Source: Paenimyroides baculatum
GTDB lineage: Bacteria > Bacteroidota > Bacteroidia > Flavobacteriales > Flavobacteriaceae
Assembly (NCBI RefSeq): GCF_008629655.1
Contig: NZ_VWSG01000006.1
Span: 124,001-188,000 of the forward strand
Length of the DNA: 64,000 nucleotides
Direction: 5' to 3'
Of the stretch, positions 40,772 to 47,743 are shown one piece after another (the first letter of the stretch is position 1; every line of letters starts with the position of its first letter). The position numbers and the translations under genes were made by a program. Under the pieces are notes generated by a model. That model did no database searches. It worked only from the letters and a program-made list of their open reading frames with translations, and was not told where the DNA came from.

Positions 40772-41862
40772 TATTTTTTAATTTCGGAATAATTCTTTTT
40801 CAAGATGGTTTTTAGTTCTGATCCAACGAATTTTTTCTCGTTAATACCGTCCCATTCTTTGATTTTGTTACCATTCCAAAAATAAATGATTCCAGGTGTA
40901 TCTTTACCGCTACCCAACAATTTCCAAAACGGAATTACCTCAATAATCTTGTAAGGATATATTGCACCAGCAAACGAAAAGAAATCAGGAATTTTCTCTG
41001 GTTCTTCGTTCATAAAAACAATTTGGATTTTCGGGAAATTTTTATCTTTCGCTTTCATTTCCGTCAGTTCTTTTGCAACATCTCTACAATGCTCACAACC
41101 AGGTACAAACAATGCCAATATTTTTTTACCTTGATCGATATTCGAAAAATACTGTGCATAACCCGATTTTACTTGTGCAGGTTCATCAACAACCGGTTTA
41201 GCTATTTCAGTCGGAACTTCTTCTGTAACCGTTGTTTCAGCTGGAGTTATAGCTACCGGTTCAGTTGGTTGTGTTTCAATCGTTTCTGTTTTTTCTAAAG
41301 GCGTTTCAATTTCTTCTGTAGCAACTTCTGCTACTTTTGGCTGAATTGGCGCGATCATAAATAATGCTAAAATTGATGCAAAAGTTATGGTTGATAAAAC
41401 CCAGAAATTGTTCCCTTCTTTTACCGTTTTAGATGTAACGTATAAGTAAATGATCAATAAGATAATGGCAACAACGTTTTTAATAATCGCTTCGATAGGT
41501 GTCATTGGCAACAAACTTCCAAAACATCCGCAGTTACCAGAATTACCACCGGTTTGTATGGTATCAATCGTTAAATGAACTGTGAAAACCACCAACATTA
41601 ATATGGTAGACGGAACTACAATTCTTCGCAAGAAATTATTCTGTAACAGTAAAATTCCTAATGCCAATTCAATGCCAATCAAAATTCGAGAGAAAAATAC
41701 GGCAAAATCTTCCGAAAATCCAAGTGGATACAATTGCTTAACTTCAAATGTTGAAATAGCAAAATACGGACTCGGGTATAATTTGGCAACGGCAGAAATC
41801 AAGAATAAAAACGAAATAATTATTCTAATTGTCCACGGTAAATATTTTTTAAAGTTTTCCAT
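40771..41862 (-). CDS. BT_3928-type DoxX-like membrane protein with thioredoxin-like domain
   Basis: The 363-residue protein has an N-terminal DoxX/MauE-like four-helix membrane domain (about residues 1-170, with FLISAVAKLYPSPYFAIS and a cysteine pair CGCFG), a Glu/Thr/Pro-rich linker (about 180-225) and a C-terminal thioredoxin-like part with VPGCEHCRDVAKEL (CxxC near residue 256). It is a predicted periplasmic redox protein linked to the membrane, common beside tpiA and folP in Bacteroidota. Its start and stop fit tightly with neighbours. Confidence 0.87.
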   Translation of the reverse strand: MENFKKYLPWTIRIIISFLFLISAVAKLYPSPYFAISTFEVKQLYPLGFSEDFAVFFSRILIGIELALGILLLQNNFLRRIVVPSTILMLVVFTVHLTIDTIQTGGNSGNCGCFGSLLPMTPIEAIIKNVVAIILLIIYLYVTSKTVKEGNNFWVLSTITFASILALFMIAPIQPKVAEVATEEIETPLEKTETIETQPTEPVAITPAETTVTEEVPTEIAKPVVDEPAQVKSGYAQYFSNIDQGKKILALFVPGCEHCRDVAKELTEMKAKDKNFPKIQIVFMNEEPEKIPDFFSFAGAIYPYKIIEVIPFWKLLGSGKDTPGIIYFWNGNKIKEWDGINEKKFVGSELKTILKKNYSEIKK

Positions 41863-41895
41863 TTTTATTTTTCAAAATAAGGTTTAAAATATATA

Positions 41896-42438
41896 TTATT
41901 GGGCAAAATCCATTAAAATTAAAGCAAAAACCGCGTAATTAATCATGTCTTGATAATTAGCATCCAATCCTTCTGAAACAATGGTTTTTCCGTTATTGTC
42001 TTCAATTTGTTTAACGCGCAACAATTTTTGCAGAATAATATCGGTGTGCGATGAAATACGCATATCGCGCCAAGCCTCGCCGTAATCGTGGTTTTTATTC
42101 AGCATTAATTCCTTGGTAATCGCCAAATGTTTATCGTACAAATCAATTGCTTCTTGGTTTGTTAGATCGGCTTCTTTAGAAACCCCTTTTTCCAACTGAA
42201 TCAACGCCATAATGCTGTAATTGATGATTCCAATGAATTCTGAAGTTTCATCTTCATCAATCTTTCTTACATCATTTTCCTGTAAAGATCTAATTCTACA
42301 CGCTTTAATGTAAATTTGATCGGTTAACGACGGTAGTCTTAAAATGCGCCACGCACACCCGTAATCTTGTAATTTTTTAATGTATAATTGTCGGCAAATG
42401 GCAATTATTTTATCATATTGTTCCGCTGTAGAAAGCAT
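41896..42438 (-). CDS. DUF1599 protein
   Basis: I start this gene at the ATG whose complement is 42436-42438 (MLSTAEQYDKI), because an upstream start would run through the folP promoter. The 180-residue product consists of two copies of the DUF1599 pattern, YDKIIAICRQLYIKKLQDYGCAWRILRLPSLTDQIYIKACRI and YDKHLAITKELMLNKNHDYGEAWRDMRISSHTDIILQKLLRV, a clear tandem duplication typical for the family. Function unknown; it almost always lies beside folP. Confidence 0.88.
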   Translation of the reverse strand: MLSTAEQYDKIIAICRQLYIKKLQDYGCAWRILRLPSLTDQIYIKACRIRSLQENDVRKIDEDETSEFIGIINYSIMALIQLEKGVSKEADLTNQEAIDLYDKHLAITKELMLNKNHDYGEAWRDMRISSHTDIILQKLLRVKQIEDNNGKTIVSEGLDANYQDMINYAVFALILMDFAQ

Positions 42439-42445
42439 ATTCAAG

Positions 42446-42453
42446 TATCTTTG
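42446..42453 (+). promoter_or_regulatory. -7 box for folP
   Basis: TATCTTTG lies 71 bp before the folP start, between divergent genes. The nearest TTG at 42418 is 25 bp away, a little long. On the other strand a TATTTTTG box can serve DUF1599. Confidence 0.5.
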
Positions 42454-42524
42454 TGTAAATTTTATCAAAAATAACAATCTGTTTTCACAATAAAAATTAA
42501 AAGCAGGTAATTATTCCAATAATA

Positions 42525-43352
42525 ATGAAATCAATCAACTGTAAAGGCAAATTAATCACGTTTGAAGTTCCAAAAGTAATGGGGATTTTAAATGTTACAC
42601 CCAATTCTTTTTTCGATGGCGGATTGCATAATTCGTTAGAAAAAATCGAACAACAAACCGAAAGAATGTTGTTAGAAGGTGCTGATATTATTGATATTGG
42701 TGCGTATTCAACTCAACCAAATGCACCTTTTGTTTCAGAAAAAGAAGAGTTGGAACGAATTACCCCTGTGGTGAAACATTTGGTTGATAAATTTCCCGAT
42801 ATTATTTTATCAGTTGATACTTTTAGGTCTGAAGTTGCAAAACAGACATTGGATTTGGGTGCAGCGATGATAAACGATGTTTCGGCAGGAAATTTAGACG
42901 ATAAAATGATGCAGGTTGTAGGTAGTTTTAAAGCGCCGTACATTATGATGCACATGAAGGGAACGCCGAAAAACATGCAGCAGTTTACCAATTATGATGA
43001 TGTTATGCAGGAAATGATTTATTATTTTTCTGATAAAATAGCACAGGCACAAAAGCACGGAATTGTTGATGTGATTGTGGATCCCGGTTTTGGATTTTCG
43101 AAAACATTGGATCAGAATTACGAAGTTTTAAATAAGCTGGATTTACTGCGGCATTTAAATGTTCCGGTATTATCGGCACTTTCAAGAAAATCGATGATTT
43201 ATAAATTTTTCAAAACCACGCCGCAAGAGGCATTAAACGGAACAACGGTTTTAAATACCATTTCATTAACAAAAGGAGCTAATTTGTTGCGTGTACACGA
43301 TGTGAAAGAAGCGGTAGAATGTGTAAAACTATATAAGAAAACAGATAATTAA
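42525..43352 (+). CDS. folP: Dihydropteroate synthase
   Basis: FolP joins dihydropterin pyrophosphate to p-aminobenzoate in folate synthesis and is the target of sulfonamides. The 275-residue protein has PKVMGILNVTPNSFFDGG, ADIIDIGAYSTQP, ILSVDTFRSEVA, INDVSAGN, MMHMKGTPKNMQ, VDPGFGFSKTLDQNYEVLNKL and LSALSRKSMIYK in order. All match the family. It is divergent from DUF1599, a standard arrangement. Confidence 0.97.
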   Translation: MKSINCKGKLITFEVPKVMGILNVTPNSFFDGGLHNSLEKIEQQTERMLLEGADIIDIGAYSTQPNAPFVSEKEELERITPVVKHLVDKFPDIILSVDTFRSEVAKQTLDLGAAMINDVSAGNLDDKMMQVVGSFKAPYIMMHMKGTPKNMQQFTNYDDVMQEMIYYFSDKIAQAQKHGIVDVIVDPGFGFSKTLDQNYEVLNKLDLLRHLNVPVLSALSRKSMIYKFFKTTPQEALNGTTVLNTISLTKGANLLRVHDVKEAVECVKLYKKTDN

Positions 43353-43355
43353 TTT

Positions 43356-43567
43356 GCCACAGATTCACAGATAAAAAACACTTATGTATGAAGATTTTCT
43401 AACTGAATGTCCAATTTAAATAACCACAGATTTAGGGATTTACATTGATTTATAATCCTAAAAATCTTTTAATCTGTGGTAAAAAAAAATTAAAAGAGTG
43501 TTGATGCATTTTAAGTATATATTTGGCTTTTGAAATCTATAAGAATATAAATCTGTGCATCTGTGGT
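43356..43567. repeat. Nested inverted repeats, ATCTGTGCATCTGTGGT family
   Basis: The outer arms are 43356-43372 (GCCACAGATTCACAGAT, two differences from perfect) and 43551-43567 (ATCTGTGCATCTGTGGT). An inner pair, ACCACAGATT at 43423-43432 and its complement at 43471-43480, also exists. The outer right arm equals the arm at 6532-6548 exactly. Confidence 0.7.
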
Positions 43568-43592
43568 AAAAAGATAAAATCTATCAATGATT

Positions 43593-44180
43593 ATGAAAAC
43601 TAAACTATTTACCTTGATTTTTGGTACGATTTTATTCGCATCTTGTCAACAAAAAGAAATGAAAATCAGTCGATCTGATTTTTCTGTTGTAACTGAAATG
43701 ACTGATTTTAGTCCGGCATATATTATTAAGAATGCAGAAAGTAAAGTCGAAATCAAAAAAAACAGCTTGATAGGAAATACGCATTGGGTACTTTCTGTTG
43801 ATAGGGATTTAACGATGAATGAAGTTGCTCCGTTTTTACATGAACTGACCGAAAAAAAGCATAAAGTTGGCGGTATGCACGAAGATACCAAAGATATTTA
43901 CATGGTTTACAGCGATACCCTTCACAAGCAAAATGCGTATGTAAAAATTCCGTTTAAAAGCTTTGCTTTAGGCGAGCAACCCGTTTATGAATTAGCTGAA
44001 GGAGTTCAAAGTTTGTTTTTAAAATCGGTTGCCGATGCAAAAAATCCTTTAGATAAAACACAGACTTATTTGGTAAGAATCGATGAAAAAATAAGGGTTG
44101 AAACCTTTGTGAATATTCTAATAGAATTAGAAAAACAAAAGGTTTCAGAAAGCCTGAATAGCGAAGTTTATGTGAATTAA
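43593..44180 (+). CDS. Hypothetical lipoprotein
   Basis: The gene is read from ATG 43593 (MKTKLFTLIFGTILFASC), which gives a lipoprotein signal with the cysteine at about residue 18; an ATG two codons earlier is possible. The 195-residue product is mixed alpha/beta with LTMNEVAPFLHELTEKKHKVGGMHEDTKDIYMVYSD and a C-terminal VRIDEKIRVETFVNILIELEKQKV. No family was recognised. It precedes another small protein by 9 bp, so the two may form an operon. Confidence 0.65.
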   Translation: MKTKLFTLIFGTILFASCQQKEMKISRSDFSVVTEMTDFSPAYIIKNAESKVEIKKNSLIGNTHWVLSVDRDLTMNEVAPFLHELTEKKHKVGGMHEDTKDIYMVYSDTLHKQNAYVKIPFKSFALGEQPVYELAEGVQSLFLKSVADAKNPLDKTQTYLVRIDEKIRVETFVNILIELEKQKVSESLNSEVYVN

Positions 44181-44189
44181 TAGTGATTG

Positions 44190-44576
44190 ATGATGAATAA
44201 AAAATGGATATTTAATATTTCGATTTTACTAAATGTACTTTTTATAGTTGTATTTGTTTTTAATTATTTTAATTCGCCAACGTATGAGCTAGGAAGATTA
44301 AAGAAAGATTTAAAAATAAGTTATTTCAGTAGCGATAGTACATTTTTTTACCTGCCAAAAGGACTGACTGTAAGAAATGTATCTCAAAGAGGGATAGCTG
44401 CGATTAGTCAATTTGAGAATGAGAGATTTGCAATTGTTATTACAAGTGATAATGATTTGGTAGATTATGATGTTTCTAAAGATAGTTTAAGCCCTGTTGG
44501 TAATTTTTATTCTGCGGATAATTATAAATATGAACAAAAATCTATTGATGATGATACGGTTCATTCTTTAAAATAG
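44190..44576 (+). CDS. Hypothetical membrane-anchored protein
   Basis: The 128-residue protein starts MMNKKWIFNISILLNVLFIVVFVFNYF, an uncleaved N-terminal membrane anchor, followed by about 100 polar residues that should lie in the periplasm. No motif was recognised. The last 35 bases overlap the convergent rlmH gene, which is long for real genes but possible. It probably forms a pair with the preceding lipoprotein. Confidence 0.55.
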   Translation: MMNKKWIFNISILLNVLFIVVFVFNYFNSPTYELGRLKKDLKISYFSSDSTFFYLPKGLTVRNVSQRGIAAISQFENERFAIVITSDNDLVDYDVSKDSLSPVGNFYSADNYKYEQKSIDDDTVHSLK

Positions 44577-45015
44577 TAAAACCACGGTAAATCTGTTCAA
44601 TAACAAACAAACGGACCATTTGGTGCGAAAACGTCATAGCTGAAAGCGATATTTTACCGTTTGCTTTTTTGTAAACATCGTCTGAAAAACCATAAGGTCC
44701 GCCAATTACAAATACCAAAGTTTTAATACCAGCATTCATTTTCTTTTGAAGTTCATCGGCAAAACCAACGCTCGAAAAACTTTTTCCGTTTTCATCCAAT
44801 AAAATCAAATGATCGGTTGCGGTAAGTTTACTTAAAATCAATTCGCCTTCTTTTTGCTTTTGTTGCGCTTCCGAAAGGTTTTTAACATTTTTAATATCGG
44901 CAATAACCTCTAAATCAAACTTAATATAAAAGCCCAAACGCTTGGTATATTCGTCAATTAACGCTTGCAGATTTTTATTGTCGGTTTTACCAATTGCCAA
45001 AAGTTTGATGTTCAT
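44542..45015 (-). CDS. rlmH: 23S rRNA (pseudouridine-1915-N3)-methyltransferase RlmH
   Basis: The gene is read from the ATG at 45013-45015 (MNIKLLAIGKTDNKNL). The SPOUT-class methyltransferase has the knot signature LVFVIGGPYGFSDDVYKKANGKISLSAMTFSHQMVRLFVIEQIYRGFTILKNEPYHH, ending like E. coli RlmH. RlmH methylates pseudouridine 1915 in helix 69 of 23S rRNA as a dimer. The length of 157 residues is normal. Confidence 0.96.
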   Translation of the reverse strand: MNIKLLAIGKTDNKNLQALIDEYTKRLGFYIKFDLEVIADIKNVKNLSEAQQKQKEGELILSKLTATDHLILLDENGKSFSSVGFADELQKKMNAGIKTLVFVIGGPYGFSDDVYKKANGKISLSAMTFSHQMVRLFVIEQIYRGFTILKNEPYHHQ

Positions 45016-45045
45016 AGAAATTTGTTTTTGCAAAAATAGTTTAGT

Positions 45046-45387
45046 TTAGCCAATTGCCAAACCATTTTCTACAGCTTTTCCCGGAGCAAGCAAAGTAACT
45101 TCCTTATCACTACCAACAACGCCCAAAACCAGACATTCGCTCATAAAATCGGCAATTTGCTTTGGTGGAAAATTAACCACAGCAACAATTTGTTTACCAA
45201 TTAAATCATCAATACCATACAAAACGGTAATTTGCGCCGATGTTTTTCTAATGCCTATTTCTGATCCAAAATCAATCCACAATTTATAAGCAGGATTTTT
45301 AGCTTTTTCAAACGGTTGTGCATCAATGATGGTTCCTACACGAATATCGATCTTTTCAAAATCGTTCCAAGAAATTTCTGTTTTCAT
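45046..45387 (-). CDS. csaA: CsaA-type tRNA-binding protein
   Basis: The 113-residue protein is a stand-alone EMAP/tRNA-binding domain of the CsaA type: WNDFEKIDIRVGTIIDAQPFEKAKNPAYKLWIDFG, KTSAQITVLYGIDDLIGKQIVAVVNFPPKQIADFMSECLVLGVVG. CsaA binds tRNA and was described as a chaperone in Bacillus. It is 30 bp upstream of rlmH in the same direction. Confidence 0.92.
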   Translation of the reverse strand: MKTEISWNDFEKIDIRVGTIIDAQPFEKAKNPAYKLWIDFGSEIGIRKTSAQITVLYGIDDLIGKQIVAVVNFPPKQIADFMSECLVLGVVGSDKEVTLLAPGKAVENGLAIG

Positions 45388-45458
45388 TATTGTTTTATCT
45401 GTAACTATATTCCAAAAATACCAAAATTTCGTACTTTAGCCATTAAAGATTGAAAAAA

Positions 45459-46319
45459 ATGATATCAAAAGAACAGTTTAATAAAGAATTAGAATTAATT
45501 ATACAAAATGCCATTCGTGAAGACGTAGGCGATGGCGATCATAGTTCGTTAGCCTGTATTCCTGCAGATGCTATGGGAAAAGCAAAATTATTAGTGAAAG
45601 ACGAGGGAATTTTAGCCGGAGTTGATTTTGCTAAAATGGTTTTTAATTATGTGGATCCAAAAATGCAGGTCGAAGTTTTTATAAACGACGGAACTCCTGT
45701 GAAATACGGTGATATTGCTTTTTATGTTACAGGTAAATCACAATCGATCTTAAAAGCAGAACGCGTGGTTTTAAATTCCATGCAGCGAATGAGTGCTATT
45801 GCAACGAAAACCAAGTTTTTTGTAAATTTAGTGGAAGGAACGAAAGCAAAAGTGTTGGATACCCGCAAAACTACGCCGGGAATTCGCGCTATTGAAAAAT
45901 GGGCAGTAAAGATTGGCGGAGGCGAAAATCATCGCTTTGCTTTATACGATATGATTATGCTGAAAGACAATCATATTGATTTTGCAGGCGGAATTACACA
46001 GGCAATCACACAAACAAAGCAGTATTTAAAAGACAATAACAAAGACTTAAAGATTATTGTTGAAGCCAGAAATTTAACCGAAATTGAAGAAATTCTTACA
46101 AATGATGGTGTTTATCAAATTTTAATCGATAACTTTAATTATGATGATACCAAAACAGCCGTTGCAATGATAAACGGTAAGTGTTTTGCAGAATCATCGG
46201 GAAATATCAACGAAAAAACCATTCGTAATTATGCAGAATGTGGTGTCGATTTTATATCAAGCGGCGCACTAACACACTCTGTTTACAATATGGATTTAAG
46301 TTTAAAAGCCGTTTTATAA
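45459..46319 (+). CDS. nadC: Nicotinate-nucleotide pyrophosphorylase
   Basis: NadC (quinolinate phosphoribosyltransferase) makes nicotinic acid mononucleotide from quinolinate in NAD synthesis. The start at ATG 45459 (MISKEQFN) is preferred to a TTG three codons earlier. Signatures are AIREDVGDGDHSSLA, LNSMQRMSAIATKTK, LDTRKTTPGIRAIEKWAVKIGGGENHRFALYDMIMLKDNHI, IIVEARNLTEIEEIL and ISSGALTHSV. No nadA or nadB is in the window. The next gene starts right after its stop. Confidence 0.96.
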   Translation: MISKEQFNKELELIIQNAIREDVGDGDHSSLACIPADAMGKAKLLVKDEGILAGVDFAKMVFNYVDPKMQVEVFINDGTPVKYGDIAFYVTGKSQSILKAERVVLNSMQRMSAIATKTKFFVNLVEGTKAKVLDTRKTTPGIRAIEKWAVKIGGGENHRFALYDMIMLKDNHIDFAGGITQAITQTKQYLKDNNKDLKIIVEARNLTEIEEILTNDGVYQILIDNFNYDDTKTAVAMINGKCFAESSGNINEKTIRNYAECGVDFISSGALTHSVYNMDLSLKAVL

Positions 46320-47249
46320 TTGGGGAAATCATCAGTTAAAATAACAAAACTGCCGGTCATTGGCAAACTCATTAAGCTTTCTATGCGGACAAAGCTGCCC
46401 GGTTTAGAAGGCTTAACTTTATATGAATTGTTGCGAATTTATTTTGCAGGAATCGTAGAAGGCGCCTTGAATTACAAAGCCGGATCCATTGCCTTTACTT
46501 TTTTTATGGCACTTTTTCCGTTTGCGTTATTTTTGCTGAACCTTATTCCTTATATACCTATCGATAATTTTCAGCAGAGTTTTTTGTTGTTTGTAGAAGA
46601 AAATGTTCCACCGAATACCTACGATGCTATTGAATTAATTTTGGTCGATATTATGAGTAATTCGTACAAAAGCTTGATATCAACAGGGGTAATTATGTCG
46701 GTTATTTTCATGGCTAATGGTGTAAACGCCATCATTAACGGTTTTCAGTCATCTTCGCATTTATCAATTTCTCGAAATTTTTTCAGACAATATTTAATAG
46801 CAATCGTTTTATCGGTGTTGTTAAGTTTAATGCTGGTTCTTTCTGTAGCCGTGTATTTATCAGTAGAAGTATTGATGCATTTTTCGGAATATCCGTATTT
46901 GGCTGATATCGGTCGAAATATTTTTGTGGTTTTAATGATCTTGCTCACCGTATCCATTCTTTACAAATTTGGATCAAGAGAAACCAAACATTTGTCTTTT
47001 ATATCCTACGGATCGGTTTTTACAACCATCTTAATGTCTTTAACTTCGGTAGCTTTCGGGTTCTATGTATCAAAATTTGCAAAATATAATGAGTTGTACG
47101 GATCAATTGGTACACTTTTGGTTATAATGATTTATATTTGGATTAACTGTATGATTTTATTGTTGGGTTTTGAATTAAATGCAGCGATTTATACAGCTAA
47201 ACGAAGAAATTTGTATATTAGTAACAGTAAAACAAAAAATAACGTATGA
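46320..47249 (+). CDS. YihY/BrkB-family membrane protein
   Basis: The 309-residue protein is a YihY-type (formerly RNase BN/BrkB) inner-membrane protein with six hydrophobic spans. The family pattern YKAGSIAFTFFMALFPFALFLLNLIPYIP, MSVIFMANGVNAIINGFQSS and YIWINCMILLLGFELNAAIY is present. It starts with TTG directly after the nadC stop, since the next ATG (46383) would drop the conserved KLPVIGKLI segment. Its function is unknown. It overlaps the DUF2147 gene by 4 bp. Confidence 0.88.
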   Translation: MGKSSVKITKLPVIGKLIKLSMRTKLPGLEGLTLYELLRIYFAGIVEGALNYKAGSIAFTFFMALFPFALFLLNLIPYIPIDNFQQSFLLFVEENVPPNTYDAIELILVDIMSNSYKSLISTGVIMSVIFMANGVNAIINGFQSSSHLSISRNFFRQYLIAIVLSVLLSLMLVLSVAVYLSVEVLMHFSEYPYLADIGRNIFVVLMILLTVSILYKFGSRETKHLSFISYGSVFTTILMSLTSVAFGFYVSKFAKYNELYGSIGTLLVIMIYIWINCMILLLGFELNAAIYTAKRRNLYISNSKTKNNV

Positions 47250-47671
47250 AAAATGTAATTGCAACTTTTGTATTAACAGCTTTTGCGGCTTTAAGCATGC
47301 AGGCGCAAACAGTAACAGGTAAGTGGAAAACGATTGATGATGAAACGGGTAAACCAAAATCAATTGTAGAAATTTCAGAAAAAAACGGAAAAATTTATGG
47401 TAAAGTGGTTGAGATTTTAACTGATAAAAAAGATGCCAAATGTGATAAATGTCCGGGTGCCGATAAAGGTAAACCAGTTAAAGGCTTAACAATTATCAAA
47501 GGACTTTCTAAAGATGGTAAGGAATATTCTGGTGGAACAATTACCGATCCTTCATCAGGAAAAGAATATAAATGTGCCTTAAAATTGAACGGATCCGATA
47601 AATTAGACGTTCGTGGCTACGTTGGTATCCAAGCTTTAGGACGCACACAAACGTGGGTTCGCGTTAAGTAA
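47246..47671 (+). CDS. DUF2147 periplasmic protein
   Basis: The 141-residue protein has a signal peptide (MKNVIATFVLTAFAALSMQAQ) and the DUF2147 domain: GKWKTIDDETGKPKSIVEISEKNGKIYGKVVEIL, DKCPGADKGKPVKGLTIIKGLSKDGKEYSGGTITDPSSGKEYKCALKLNG, GYVGIQALGRTQTWVRV. The fold is a small beta barrel; ligand unknown. Its start overlaps the yihY stop by 4 bp (ATGA), showing translational coupling. Confidence 0.9.
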   Translation: MKNVIATFVLTAFAALSMQAQTVTGKWKTIDDETGKPKSIVEISEKNGKIYGKVVEILTDKKDAKCDKCPGADKGKPVKGLTIIKGLSKDGKEYSGGTITDPSSGKEYKCALKLNGSDKLDVRGYVGIQALGRTQTWVRVK

Positions 47672-47690
47672 TTTCACAATAAACAATTTA

Positions 47691-47727
47691 AAAGCACTTC
47701 TTTATTAAATGTAAAGAAGTGCTTTTT
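47691..47727 (+). terminator. Terminator after the DUF2147 gene
   Basis: A perfect 14-bp stem (47691-47704 with 47712-47725) and 7-base loop are followed by a T run. Confidence 0.88.
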
Positions 47728-47731
47728 GTTT

Positions 47732-47739
47732 TATCTTTG
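47732..47739 (+). promoter_or_regulatory. -7 box of priA, 4 bp from the start codon
   Basis: TATCTTTG is a perfect match to TAnnTTTG and ATG begins 4 bp later, so the mRNA may be leaderless. A clear -33 TTG is not placed at the usual spacing, since the terminator hairpin occupies that place. Confidence 0.5.
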
Positions 47740-47743
47740 TTTT

